Under the pieces are notes generated by a model that had not been told where the DNA came from, did not search any database, and worked only from the letters and a program-made list of their open reading frames with translations. A DNA stretch of 47,327 bases from WYEG01 sp049414625 (GTDB taxonomy: Bacteria > Desulfobacterota > Thermodesulfobacteria > Thermodesulfobacteriales > Thermodesulfobacteriaceae): contig JBMSAU010000114.1 in NCBI GenBank assembly GCA_049414625.1, positions 1 to 47,327 on the forward strand, in the 5' to 3' direction. Shown piece after piece: positions 30,849 through 39,089 of this stretch; the first letter of the stretch is position 1, and each line of letters starts with the position of its first letter. The position numbers and the translations under genes were made by a program.

Positions 30849-31926
30849 TCCTTACAACTCCTTTACCATCATCCAAATTATTAACTGAAATTCTTAATCC
30901 TTCAAGAAATTGAGGAACAAGCCAAGCTTGAGTGATAAGATGCATGGTTATACTGGATGTCGTATAGCTTATCGAGGTTGCCTTGCCAAGGTAAACAAGA
31001 TAAGCCAAAGGTAAGACAAGCTGATCGGCTAAATGTGGGTCAACCTGCGCTCCTTTTCTTAAGAATTCGAGAGCTAATTTAGCGGCGCTTTTCCCAACCT
31101 CTTCAGCGGGAAGACCCCTTGCCCCAAGAGTTGAAAATCCAACCCTAAGGCTCCTTCCTTTAAGTAAAACAAAGCACATTGTGCCTGGGCTACTACTTTC
31201 CACTACCTCTTGACTTACCTCGCAAAGGTCATCTAATCTTGAAATCTGGCTAAAGCTTTTAAGATACTCGAGAGCCGACTTTGCTTGTCTTTCAAGAATA
31301 TGCCTTGGCAAATCCTTGCTTATCAGGCTTATGATAAGAACTCTTTCAAGACCAAATGCTTGAAAACCATTGTCTTGAGGTTCTTCGCAAAACAGCGAAC
31401 ATTTCAAATCTTTTGCAGGAAGAATTTTTGCTCTAATTAGACCTTCGCCCACAGGGTAAAAGCCTGCTCTTTCTAACTTAAGGTCTGCTTTAAAACCAAA
31501 GGAGGCTAACATTGGTACATACACATACTCCAAATAGTGATAAGTTGGGCTATAGGGGACATGCGTTCCCCCTTTAAGAATAACCTCAGCACCCTTTGCA
31601 AGGCTTAAGGGTAAAAAGATGGTTTGAAAGACAAGGGTTGTTGCCCCAGCTGTGCCAATGTCAAAAAAGTATCTACCAGCTTTGGGGTCAGTTCTTGGTT
31701 CAAACACCAAGGTAGTTGAGCCAAGGCTATCGCCCGTAGTTTTTGCTTGTGAAAGTTCTTTACAAGCTTTCACGCAAGTTAGGTGCTGAGGCATAAGCCC
31801 CGGCTTTTTTCTTTTAACTCTGATGTTGATAAGCTTAAAGGGCTTTCCTGTAAGAAGGGAGAGGGTCAAAGAAGAGCGTAAGATCTGTCCGCCGCCTTCT
31901 CCGTAAGAGCCATCTATCTCCAGCAT
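30835..31926 (-). CDS. rtcA: RNA 3'-terminal phosphate cyclase
   Basis: RtcA uses ATP to turn an RNA 3'-phosphate into a 2',3'-cyclic phosphate. The 363-residue protein begins EIDGSYGEGGGQILRSSL, the class signature. It continues with RVKRKKPGLMPQHLTCVKA, GTAGATTLVFQTIFLPL and GGTHVPYSPTYHYLE. The active-site His is in DPHLADQLVLPLA (about residue 295), the position that becomes adenylylated in the E. coli enzyme. Length is typical. It starts six bases after fabG. No rtcB was found in the window. Confidence 0.94.
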   Translation of the reverse strand: MLEIDGSYGEGGGQILRSSLTLSLLTGKPFKLINIRVKRKKPGLMPQHLTCVKACKELSQAKTTGDSLGSTTLVFEPRTDPKAGRYFFDIGTAGATTLVFQTIFLPLSLAKGAEVILKGGTHVPYSPTYHYLEYVYVPMLASFGFKADLKLERAGFYPVGEGLIRAKILPAKDLKCSLFCEEPQDNGFQAFGLERVLIISLISKDLPRHILERQAKSALEYLKSFSQISRLDDLCEVSQEVVESSSPGTMCFVLLKGRSLRVGFSTLGARGLPAEEVGKSAAKLALEFLRKGAQVDPHLADQLVLPLAYLVYLGKATSISYTTSSITMHLITQAWLVPQFLEGLRISVNNLDDGKGVVRIERS

Positions 31927-31932
31927 TCTATA

Positions 31933-32676
31933 CTACCATCTTAGGAGACCGCCGTTTACATGGATGACTGTGCCAGTGATGTAGCTTGCCTTATCGCTTG
32001 CCAAAAAGACGGCTACATGGGCAACCTCTTCCGGCAGTCCTGCCCTGCCAAGAGGTATCTCTTTGAGAAAGGCTTCCTTTACTTTATCTGGTAGTTTTTC
32101 TGTCATATCAGTTTGAATGTAGCCAGGGGCAATGGCGTTAACGGTGATGTTTCGCCCTGCAAGCTCTAAAGCTAAGGACTTGGTAAAGCCTATCAACCCA
32201 GCCTTCGCGGTAGCATAATTTACCTGCCCAACATTCCCAGAAAAGGCTACAACCGAAGAGATGTTGATGATCCTCCCCCAGCGGTTTTTCAGCATGTAAG
32301 GTAAAACCGCCTGAGTAACATAAAATGCTGAAAAGAGATTGGTTCGTAACACATCCTCCCAATCCTTTTCCTTCATCCTGAGAAAAAGGGTATCCCTGGT
32401 AATGCCTGCGTTGTTGACCAAGATGTCGATTGAGGGGACCTGAGATTCTAACTCTTTCACAGCTTTTTTTACTTCTTCGGGATTAGATACATCAAACTTA
32501 GCAAGGATGGCTTTTCCACCAAAGCCCTCAATGATCTCTTTTACCTCCTTTGCTTTGTCTTCTGAAGTAAGATAGTTGATGATAACTGTAGCTTTTGACC
32601 TTGCCATCTCAATAGCAATAGCCCTCCCAATCCCCCTTGAAGCCCCGGTTATAAGGGCAACTTTGCCTTCAAGCAT
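31933..32676 (-). CDS. fabG: 3-oxoacyl-[ACP] reductase FabG
   Basis: FabG reduces 3-ketoacyl-ACP with NADPH in fatty acid elongation. The 247-residue SDR protein has ITGASRGIGRAIAIEMA, VNNAGITRDTLFLRM, the catalytic Ser in INISSVVAF, Y-x3-K in NYATAKAGLIGFTKSLALEL, and IAPGYIQTDMTEKLPD. These match FabG more closely than general SDRs, and the length is exact. aaggggg precedes the ATG. It leads the operon with rtcA and the RNA ligase. No other fab genes are next to it, so a different SDR role is possible but less likely. Confidence 0.88.
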   Translation of the reverse strand: MLEGKVALITGASRGIGRAIAIEMARSKATVIINYLTSEDKAKEVKEIIEGFGGKAILAKFDVSNPEEVKKAVKELESQVPSIDILVNNAGITRDTLFLRMKEKDWEDVLRTNLFSAFYVTQAVLPYMLKNRWGRIINISSVVAFSGNVGQVNYATAKAGLIGFTKSLALELAGRNITVNAIAPGYIQTDMTEKLPDKVKEAFLKEIPLGRAGLPEEVAHVAVFLASDKASYITGTVIHVNGGLLRW

Positions 32677-32785
32677 ATTTCCCCCTTGCTAGAATATCTA
32701 TTAATCCACAAACCTAGCTTTAACTTTTTATGATTCACACAAACTTTAAGTATATCCGTATTTTTAAAAAATGTGAATTCAACCC

Positions 32786-32902
32786 GAGGCTGTTCAAAAA
32801 AGTCGCCTCTACCTTAAGGAGACCCCTCGCTTCGCACGGGGCGACAAAAAAGACGCCTCGGGGTGACACATTGGGGCTTGCACCAATTTTTAAAACAGCC
32901 TC
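32786..32902. repeat. 117-base MITE-like element with terminal inverted repeats
   Basis: GAGGCTGTTCAAAAA at the left end (32786-32800) mirrors the right end, whose reverse complement reads GAGGCTGTTTTAAAAA. An inner pair, GTCGCC and GGCGAC, forms a second stem. Interior wording ('gacccctcgcttcgcacggggcgac', 'cctcggggtgaca') matches the other dispersed repeats in the window. No transposase is present, so mobility would need help from elsewhere. Confidence 0.6.
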
Positions 32903-33014
32903 ATTCAGCCTGGTGATGTTTATTGAAAAAAGGAAGTCAGCACTTGCCCTACATACCCTTTGTGGTTTATTAAAAATGGTAAATCTCGGGGTTTGCTAAA
33001 TTTACGAAGGGTGT

Positions 33015-33040
33015 TTAAATTGATGTATTAAATTGATGTA
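33015..33040. repeat. 13-base tandem duplication in the nth leader
   Basis: TTAAATTGATGTA occurs twice head to tail (33015-33027 and 33028-33040), just upstream of the nth Shine-Dalgarno sequence aaaaggag. It is much like the 14-base duplication before hisI. Confidence 0.8.
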
Positions 33041-33063
33041 GATGATAAAAAGGAGTAAGCGTT

Positions 33064-33702
33064 ATGGAGCTAAAAGAAAAGGCCATTGAAATATACAACA
33101 GGCTCAAAGAGCTATATCCTTCGGCTAAGGTTGCGCTAAACTTTGAAAATCCGCTTCAGCTCCTTATTGCTACTATCCTTTCAGCTCAATGCACCGATGA
33201 ACGGGTTAACAAGTTAACCCCTGACCTATTCAAAAAGTATAAAACCGCAGAAGATTTTGCTAAGGCTGACCTTGAAGAATTAGCTCAGGATATACGACCG
33301 ACGGGGTTCTATCAAAAGAAGGCTCAGTATATTAAAGAAGCTTGCAAGATGATCGTGGAAGAGTTTGGGGGAGAAGTTCCACATACCATGGAAGACCTCC
33401 TTAAGTTGCCCGGTGTTTCAAGAAAGACGGCAAACATCGTGCTGACAAGCGCTTTTGGAATCGTTGAGGGGATTGCCGTTGATACTCATGTTCAGCGCCT
33501 CTCACAAAGGCTTGGTCTCACTCAAAATCAAAACCCAGAAAAGATCGAAAGGGACTTAATGGAAATTTTCCCTAAAGAAACTTGGAAAGACCTTACCTAT
33601 CTTTTTCAACAGCATGGAAGAACTATCTGCCTTGCTAAAAAGCCAAAGTGCGAAGAATGCCAGCTAAAAGACCTCTGCGATGCTTACTCATCCCAACATT
33701 GA
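33064..33702 (+). CDS. nth: Endonuclease III
   Basis: Nth removes oxidised pyrimidines and cuts the resulting abasic site. The 212-residue protein has LIATILSAQCTDERVN, the helix-hairpin-helix LPGVSRKTANIVL with the catalytic Lys, and the catalytic Asp in AVDTHVQRLSQRLGL. The iron-sulfur loop is CLAKKPKCEECQLKDLC (C-x6-C-x2-C-x5-C). All active residues are present. The ATG follows aaaaggagtaagcgtt. The 3' end overlaps lgt by 23 bases. Confidence 0.96.
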   Translation: MELKEKAIEIYNRLKELYPSAKVALNFENPLQLLIATILSAQCTDERVNKLTPDLFKKYKTAEDFAKADLEELAQDIRPTGFYQKKAQYIKEACKMIVEEFGGEVPHTMEDLLKLPGVSRKTANIVLTSAFGIVEGIAVDTHVQRLSQRLGLTQNQNPEKIERDLMEIFPKETWKDLTYLFQQHGRTICLAKKPKCEECQLKDLCDAYSSQH

Positions 33703-34465
33703 CCCGGTAATCATCTCTATTGGTCCGCTTCAAGTGCGTTGGTATGGGCTGATGTATATCATAAGCTTTCTTTGTGCCCTTTTTATCGCTAAGCGTTACC
33801 TTAAGGAAATTGGCTTATCTGAAAAGATTCCTTTCTTAGAAAACCTCTTCTTTTACAGCTTCCTTGGTTTGATAATAGGGGCTCGCATTGGCTTTTGTTT
33901 CTTCTATTATCCCGACTACTTTTTAGCTCATCCTTTGGAAATTGTAAAAGTTTGGAAGGGAGGCATGTCCTTTCACGGTGGGCTGATAGGGGCTTTAGTG
34001 TTTGGGTTTGCTTATATAAAAAAGCATAAAGAAAGATTTCTCTTTTGGGCTGATGTAGCTTCAATTCCAGCACCCCTTGGGCTCTTCTTTGGAAGGATTG
34101 GGAATTTCATTAACGGAGAGCTCTTTGGGAAACCTACTAACCTTCCTTGGGGAATGGTCTTTCCAGAAGGAGGTCCTATTCCCAGACATCCTGTCCAGCT
34201 CTACGAGTCCCTTGTTACTGGACTTTTTCTGTTTTTGATAATGTATAGCCTTAGACATAAAGCTTGGCCAGGCGGGGCAAAGTTTGCCCTCTTTTTAGTC
34301 CTCTATGGAATTTTACGCTTTCTCTTTGAATTTTTAAGAGAACCTGCTCAAAGTTTGCCCCTTCTCTTTGGTTGGATGACGATGGGACAGGTGCTTTGCA
34401 TCTTTATGATAAGCATAGGGCTAAGCATTTTTTACTTAGTCTTTTATCGGCAAAAGTTTATCTAA
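33680..34465 (+). CDS. lgt: Prolipoprotein diacylglyceryl transferase
   Basis: Lgt attaches diacylglycerol to the lipobox Cys of prolipoproteins in the inner membrane. The 261-residue protein has about seven hydrophobic helices, the GPLQVRWYGLMYIISFL opening, GGMSFHGGLIGAL with the essential His, and the signature GRIGNFINGELFG. HPVQLYESL near residue 170 is also typical. The ATG lies inside nth and the two are probably co-translated. The end overlaps the convergent tyrA by 30 bases. Confidence 0.95.
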   Translation: MLTHPNIDPVIISIGPLQVRWYGLMYIISFLCALFIAKRYLKEIGLSEKIPFLENLFFYSFLGLIIGARIGFCFFYYPDYFLAHPLEIVKVWKGGMSFHGGLIGALVFGFAYIKKHKERFLFWADVASIPAPLGLFFGRIGNFINGELFGKPTNLPWGMVFPEGGPIPRHPVQLYESLVTGLFLFLIMYSLRHKAWPGGAKFALFLVLYGILRFLFEFLREPAQSLPLLFGWMTMGQVLCIFMISIGLSIFYLVFYRQKFI

Positions 34466-35251
34466 CTCTTTGGCAATGAGCTTTGCCTTGAGGAACTTTT
34501 CCTTAAAAATCCGCTCTGGGTCTTCAGAATAATCTAAGGCTTTGATGAGCCTTTTACACTCCCTAAGAAAGAGCCTACGAAATTGCCTACCAAAGGGATT
34601 GTCAAGCTGAATCCTTGCGTAAAGGTTTTCGTCCTGCCAGGCGAGCCGTCTTAAGACCTGAAGAACCCCCTCAAAGCTCGGCGTGGAAAGTTCAACTATC
34701 CTCTTTAGGTCAAGCTTACTTTCCGCCAAGATGTTCCCGAAAAGGACTAAGAAAAAATGGTTCATAACCTGAATTAAGCCCATCATCCTATCGTGCTCTC
34801 TCGGAGGGACATACACAAGCTTTGCTCCCGCAGAAGAAAAAAGCTTAATAAACCAAGACTTTATTGCCTTGCCTCTAATAGGGTAGTAGACAATTATCCT
34901 ATCTTTAAGGCTCTTCTCGTAGGGACCAAAGAGGGGATGGGTTGCTAAAATTTCTCCTTTTTTTATATATCTTCTCATAATCCGAACGGGGTCTAACTTA
35001 AGCGAGCAGATATCAAAAACCCAGTTTTCTTCCCGAACATGGGGTGAAAGTTCAGACACAACTTGTAGGAACCTATCAAGGGGAACGCTGAGGAGAATAA
35101 CCTTAGAGGTCTTGCAGAGTTCTTCATAGCTCGGACCAAGGTCAACATCTTTTATTAGGACTTCATAGCCCTTTTCTCTAAAAAAATTGGCAAAAAAATT
35201 ACCCATTTTACCTTTTCCGCCTACGATCCCAATCCTAAAGTTACCCTCCAT
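34436..35251 (-). CDS. tyrA: Prephenate/arogenate dehydrogenase family protein
   Basis: TyrA oxidatively decarboxylates prephenate (or arogenate) toward tyrosine. The 271-residue protein has the NAD fold with IGIVGGKGKMGNFFANFF, VILLSVPLDRFLQVV, the catalytic His in ILATHPLFGP, and a second conserved His in VMNHFFLVLF. The GGKGKMG loop resembles the dehydrogenase part of T-proteins, but no chorismate mutase domain is fused. ATG at 35251 gives the family N-terminus; gaggggagg lies just upstream, unusually close. It starts 19 bases after recG, in an operon with a glycosyltransferase. Confidence 0.85.
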   Translation of the reverse strand: MEGNFRIGIVGGKGKMGNFFANFFREKGYEVLIKDVDLGPSYEELCKTSKVILLSVPLDRFLQVVSELSPHVREENWVFDICSLKLDPVRIMRRYIKKGEILATHPLFGPYEKSLKDRIIVYYPIRGKAIKSWFIKLFSSAGAKLVYVPPREHDRMMGLIQVMNHFFLVLFGNILAESKLDLKRIVELSTPSFEGVLQVLRRLAWQDENLYARIQLDNPFGRQFRRLFLRECKRLIKALDYSEDPERIFKEKFLKAKLIAKELDKLLPIKD

Positions 35252-35270
35252 CCCCTCCCCTCTTAAAGAT

Positions 35271-37700
35271 TTACGCAACTTCAAGCAGCTTTAGTCTATC
35301 CTTCCATCTCCTAAAAAGCTCTTCCTTTATCAGGGGGTATTTTTTAAGCTCTGGGTCTTCTTTTATGAGGTCAAAGGCGCATTCTCGGGCTTTAAGTAGC
35401 ACATCGTAATCCTTCACCAAATCAGCCCTTTTGAATTCCAGATACCCAGACTGCTTCGTGCCGAGAAATTCTCCAGGTCCACGGAGCCTTAAATCTTCCT
35501 CAGCGATCTTAAAGCCATCCGTGGTCTTAGTTAAAATTTCAAGGCGTTTGAAAGCCTCGCTCCCAAAGCCAACCTTATAAGCAATAAGAAAGCAGTAGGA
35601 CTGTTTATCGCTTCTGCCCACCCGCCCCCTCAGCTGATGAAGCTGAGAAAGACCAAATCTTTCGGCATGCTCTATCACCATGACCGTAGCATTAGGGACA
35701 TCAACGCCAACCTCAACAACGGTAGTTGCAATAAGAACGTTTATCTCCCCCCTTTTAAAGGCTTGCATTATCCTTTCCTTTTCATAGCTTGACATTTTAC
35801 CATGGAGTATTTCTGCCTTAAACTCGGGAAACACCCTCTTTTTAAGCTCTTCGCCGTAAGTTAGAACAGCCTTAAGGTCTAAAGCTTCGGACTCCTCGAT
35901 AAGGGGGAGGATCACATAGGCTTGATGCCCCTTTTTGAGCTCTGCCTTAACAAGCTCATAGGCAAGGTCTTTGTTATGTTCAAGAAAGAGCTTCGTGATG
36001 ACTGGTTTTCTTCCTTTGGGCATCTCATCGATGATCGAGACATCAAGGTCGCCGTAGATAGTTAGGGCAAGGGTCCTGGGTATGGGTGTTGCGGTCATGA
36101 CCAAGGTGTCTGGGGTTAAGTCTTTCGCTTTTGCCCGGAGCTCTGCCCTCTGCAACACTCCAAACCTATGTTGTTCATCGATGATAACTAATCCAAGCCT
36201 TTTAAACTCCACGGTCTCCTGAAAGAGGGCATGAGTTCCTATCACCAGTTGAATGTGGCCAGTTTTTAACCCATGGTAGATTTCCCTCTTCCTTGAAGGG
36301 GGAATGCCTCCAGTTAAGAGAGCAACATTCAGCCCTAAAAGTTGATTATACTGTCTAAAGTTGTAGTAGTGCTGTTCAGCAAGAATTTCTGTAGGAGCCA
36401 TAAGGGCTACCTGATAGCCGTTTTCGATGGCAATTAGAGAGGCTAAAAAAGCAATCACCGTCTTTCCACAGCCTACATCCCCTTGAAGAAGCCTGTTCAT
36501 CGGAACAGGACGAGCCATGTCTTGCTTTATCTCTTCAAAAACCCTCTTTTGAGCGTTCGTTAGCTCAAAGGGAAGCTTTGCTAAAAACTCCTCCACAAGC
36601 TTTGATTGAACATTAAAGGCTATGCCAGACTCTTCTTTGAGCTTACCTTTTCTCCAGGCAAGGGCAAGCTCAAGGAAAAAAAACTCCTCAAAGGCAAGGC
36701 TTTTATGGTATATACTACTCCCATCACGAAGGGACATAATATCGGCGTTATCATCAGGTACATGAAGCTTTTCTAAAGCTGTTCTTAAGGGCAGATAACC
36801 AGTTTTTTTTAAGTATTTGCTCGGAATGAGATTTGGAACGTATGGTAGATATTCTTCAAGGGCATTCTTTAAAATCTTTCTTAACACCTTGTTTGAAATC
36901 CCTTCCATGGAAGAGTAGACTGGGACAATTTTCCCTATCTCAAGGGTTAGCTTTTCTTCCTCCTCATCTCCTACCACTTCAGGGTGTATCATCTCAAAGT
37001 TTCGTCCAAAGCGAGAGACCTCACCGTATGCATAAATTCTTTTGCCAAGAGGGTAGAGCTTTCTCCAAACCCCCTCGTTGAAATTAAACCATTTTAGGGA
37101 GAGGTAGCCTGAGCCATCGGTGATAACCACCTCGTAGACCTTCCGCTTCCCATAATGGAAGGGACCTGATTTTATGATTTCTCCGTAAACGATTAGGCTT
37201 TCCCCTTCCACAAGCTCGGATATGGGAGTTACTTTTCTTCTGTCTTGATAATCCCTGGGAATAAAGTAGAGGAGGTCCTCTATGGTGTAGACGTCCTTTT
37301 TAGCAAACTTTTTAGCAAGCTTTGGTCCTATGCCTTTGACCGTGTCTATGCTTCTTTCAAGCACCTTTCGTGAAAGCCTATATTCATCAACCGTAGGGAA
37401 GGTATCGACAACAGGCGACTCATTAATTTGAAGGGGTTCATATTTTCCTTGGGCAAAATCTTCAAGCAAATCTTTAGCCCTTAGAATACGGTCTTTCTTT
37501 TCAGGAAGCGTGAGCATGTCAAACCCATAAAACAATCTTTTTAGCTCCTCTCTAAAACTCTCTGGTAGGTCGTTAGCCGAGGAAAGAAGGACAAGAATGG
37601 TTTTTTCTAAGTGTTTAGTTTTAGGAAGAAGCACAAAATCATTCTTAATCAAGCTTTCAATTATTCGATTAAGTCTCTCCAAAATTTCATTTTTTTCCAT
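35271..37700 (-). CDS. recG: ATP-dependent DNA helicase RecG
   Basis: RecG reverses stalled forks and remodels branched DNA. The 809-residue protein has an N-terminal extension (about 1-110) beyond the E. coli form. The wedge domain follows (VKGIGPKLAKKFAKK, DLLYFIPRDYQDRR), then the helicase core with LLQGDVGCGKTVIAFLASL (Walker A), IIDEQHRFGVLQRAEL (DEQH), VMTATPIPRTLALTIYGDLD and LHQLRGRVGRSDKQSYC. The N-terminal extension is common in non-enteric RecG. It follows the glycosyltransferase gene after 11 bases. Confidence 0.96.
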   Translation of the reverse strand: MEKNEILERLNRIIESLIKNDFVLLPKTKHLEKTILVLLSSANDLPESFREELKRLFYGFDMLTLPEKKDRILRAKDLLEDFAQGKYEPLQINESPVVDTFPTVDEYRLSRKVLERSIDTVKGIGPKLAKKFAKKDVYTIEDLLYFIPRDYQDRRKVTPISELVEGESLIVYGEIIKSGPFHYGKRKVYEVVITDGSGYLSLKWFNFNEGVWRKLYPLGKRIYAYGEVSRFGRNFEMIHPEVVGDEEEEKLTLEIGKIVPVYSSMEGISNKVLRKILKNALEEYLPYVPNLIPSKYLKKTGYLPLRTALEKLHVPDDNADIMSLRDGSSIYHKSLAFEEFFFLELALAWRKGKLKEESGIAFNVQSKLVEEFLAKLPFELTNAQKRVFEEIKQDMARPVPMNRLLQGDVGCGKTVIAFLASLIAIENGYQVALMAPTEILAEQHYYNFRQYNQLLGLNVALLTGGIPPSRKREIYHGLKTGHIQLVIGTHALFQETVEFKRLGLVIIDEQHRFGVLQRAELRAKAKDLTPDTLVMTATPIPRTLALTIYGDLDVSIIDEMPKGRKPVITKLFLEHNKDLAYELVKAELKKGHQAYVILPLIEESEALDLKAVLTYGEELKKRVFPEFKAEILHGKMSSYEKERIMQAFKRGEINVLIATTVVEVGVDVPNATVMVIEHAERFGLSQLHQLRGRVGRSDKQSYCFLIAYKVGFGSEAFKRLEILTKTTDGFKIAEEDLRLRGPGEFLGTKQSGYLEFKRADLVKDYDVLLKARECAFDLIKEDPELKKYPLIKEELFRRWKDRLKLLEVA

Positions 37701-37711
37701 GAGCCCGTTGC

Positions 37712-38560
37712 TTAATACGGCAGTTTATATGGAAATTCTAAGCAGGAAAGCATACGTTGCATCTCAAACATACCCTTAAGGTTTCCTCTTTTTCTTGCCC
37801 CTTGGAGAAAGATTTTTGCCTTTTTATGTATATAATACAAAAACAATATTCTCTCCTCGGCAGATAAAAACGGCAAATGCTTTAAGTAGTTTTTAATCAA
37901 AGACTTAACCCGGTAAAAATCAAGACCCCATCGAGAAGAAAGTTGCCCTTCATGCCCTCCTTCTTTCACTACCAAAGGCTCTGGAATGTAGCCCATAGGA
38001 TATTTTAAGGCGTACCGAATGAAATAATCGTAATCCTCGCAAACCGGAAGACTCTCATCAAAAAGCCCAAGTTCAGCAAACACTTCTCGCCTAAACATTA
38101 CGCTTGAAGGAGAGACAACGCACAGGTCTAAGGCTCGGTCTAAAAAATAGCCTCTTGCTTTGGCATGCTTCTTCTTTGGGTTTATCCTTTTCCCATGCCT
38201 AAACCATACTTCTTCAGTTTGCACCGCCATAAAATGAGGATTTTTAAGAAAAAATTCAACCTGTTTTTCCACCTTCTTCCGCCTAAACATGTCGTCGCTA
38301 TCCAGAAAAGCTATAAAATCACCCTTAGCCTTTAAAATTCCTCGGTTTCTCGCAAAGGAAACTCCAAAGTTTTTGGGAAGCTTTACATACTTTAAAGGAT
38401 ACCTACAGACAATGTAAGGAGTTTCATCCTTTGAGCCATCATCAACTACGATAAGCTCTATACGAGGATAGGTCTGCTTTAGCACACTCTCTATCGCTCG
38501 GACTAAAAACCTTGCCCTTTGATAGGTTGGAATGATTACAGAAACTAACGGAAGAAACAT
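37712..38560 (-). CDS. Family 2 glycosyltransferase
   Basis: GT2 enzymes move a sugar from a nucleotide donor to a lipid, glycan or protein acceptor. The 282-residue protein has VSVIIPTYQRARFLVRAIES, LIVVDDGSKDETPYIV, NRGILKAKGDFIAFLDSDD (the DxD metal motif) and, further on, CEDYDYFIRYALK with the catalytic-type Asp. No membrane helices are evident, so it works from the cytoplasm. Its glycan is unknown. It could help build the glycan used by the oligosaccharyltransferase at 18403-20487 or a surface polysaccharide. It leads the recG-tyrA operon. Confidence 0.87.
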   Translation of the reverse strand: MFLPLVSVIIPTYQRARFLVRAIESVLKQTYPRIELIVVDDGSKDETPYIVCRYPLKYVKLPKNFGVSFARNRGILKAKGDFIAFLDSDDMFRRKKVEKQVEFFLKNPHFMAVQTEEVWFRHGKRINPKKKHAKARGYFLDRALDLCVVSPSSVMFRREVFAELGLFDESLPVCEDYDYFIRYALKYPMGYIPEPLVVKEGGHEGQLSSRWGLDFYRVKSLIKNYLKHLPFLSAEERILFLYYIHKKAKIFLQGARKRGNLKGMFEMQRMLSCLEFPYKLPY

Positions 38561-38749
38561 TAAAACTTCAAATAGAAATCTTGTAGAGCTCAGGAATTTT
38601 CTTCACAATGAGTCCCACAGTTAAATCTTTCTCAGCTCTAACTTCACCCTCAAAAGGTTATAAATTTCAAAGTATAAGCAATTTTAAAATAGTCAAGCAG
38701 TCTGAATAGAAATTGTATTAAAATGTTTTTGGGCAGGCCCCCTGTCGCT

Positions 38750-38988
38750 CCGAGGCATAAAGCGAGGGGTCTCCCCATGAAGCGTCATACCGAACGAAAT
38801 AAGGGATCCCTCGGCGCTTACGTGCCTCGGAATGATACGGTGGGAGGCTGTCACCCCGAGCCTACAACCAAGGATCTCCCCTTAGGGACGCCGTCCCTAA
38901 CGAAGTGAGGGATGACTCGGCTTGCGCTCGGCAGGACAAGAGAAGGAGGCTTGGCAGGACGGAATGAGACTTTTCTGAAACAGCCTTA
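38750..38988. repeat. Palindromic dispersed repeat cluster
   Basis: CCGAGGCATAAAGCG (38750-38764) is mirrored by CGCTTACGTGCCTCGG (38815-38830), forming an arm pair with about 50 bases between. A second palindrome, TTAGGGACG/CGTCCCTAA, sits at 38882-38900. Motifs such as 'gaggggtctcccc', 'cgtcat..cgaac' and 'gagggat..ctcgg' recur. The right edge 'tttctgaaacagcctta' matches the terminal arm of the 32786-32902 element. Confidence 0.6.
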
Positions 38989-39019
38989 GTAGTTTGAATA
39001 GATAAGATAAGGCAAAAAC

Positions 39020-39060
39020 TTGACTTTCTTTTGTTAACCATGTAAAAATTTTAGGTTAAC
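39020..39060 (+). promoter_or_regulatory. Promoter and operator-like dyad of the TonB receptor
   Basis: TTGACT (39020-39025) is followed by an A-rich -10-like stretch (TAAAAA at 39043-39048, 17 bases on). A seven-base inverted repeat, GTTAACC (39033-39039) and GGTTAAC (39054-39060), brackets the -10 region with centres 21 bases apart, two helical turns. This is the layout of a dimeric repressor site; the regulator is unknown. Confidence 0.5.
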
Positions 39061-39089
39061 ATAAACATACCAAAGGAGGGCAGCGAGCG

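Larger units (their letters stand above)
32677..33063. other. Intergenic region between fabG and nth
   Basis: The 387 bases hold the 117-base inverted-repeat element (32786-32902) and a 13-base tandem duplication in the nth leader (33015-33040). No gene is supported here. A plus-strand frame across the element owes its openness to repeat sequence and has no family resemblance. Confidence 0.6.
38561..39089. other. Intergenic region with dispersed repeats and TonB-receptor promoter
   Basis: The 529 bases hold a palindromic dispersed repeat (38750-38988) and the promoter and operator-like dyad of the TonB receptor (39020-39060). A minus-strand TTGACT-like box near 38690-38697 could belong to a glycosyltransferase promoter, but no convincing -10 box pairs with it. 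No gene is supported. Confidence 0.6.

Noticed and set aside
29706..31926. RtcA and the RNA ligase as two consecutive steps of one ligation
   Set aside because: The ligase family joins 3'-OH ends, whereas RtcA makes cyclic phosphates, so a simple product-to-substrate chain does not fit known chemistry.
32730..32999. Plus-strand open frame of 89 codons between fabG and nth
   Set aside because: It runs through the inverted-repeat element, has no Shine-Dalgarno sequence and no protein-like family pattern.
38723..38908. Plus-strand open frame of 61 codons
   Set aside because: It is made of palindromic repeat sequence and has no independent support.
38561..39089. Possible cobalamin or other riboswitch before the TonB receptor
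   Set aside because: No conserved riboswitch core was seen; the region between promoter and ATG is only about 35 bases.
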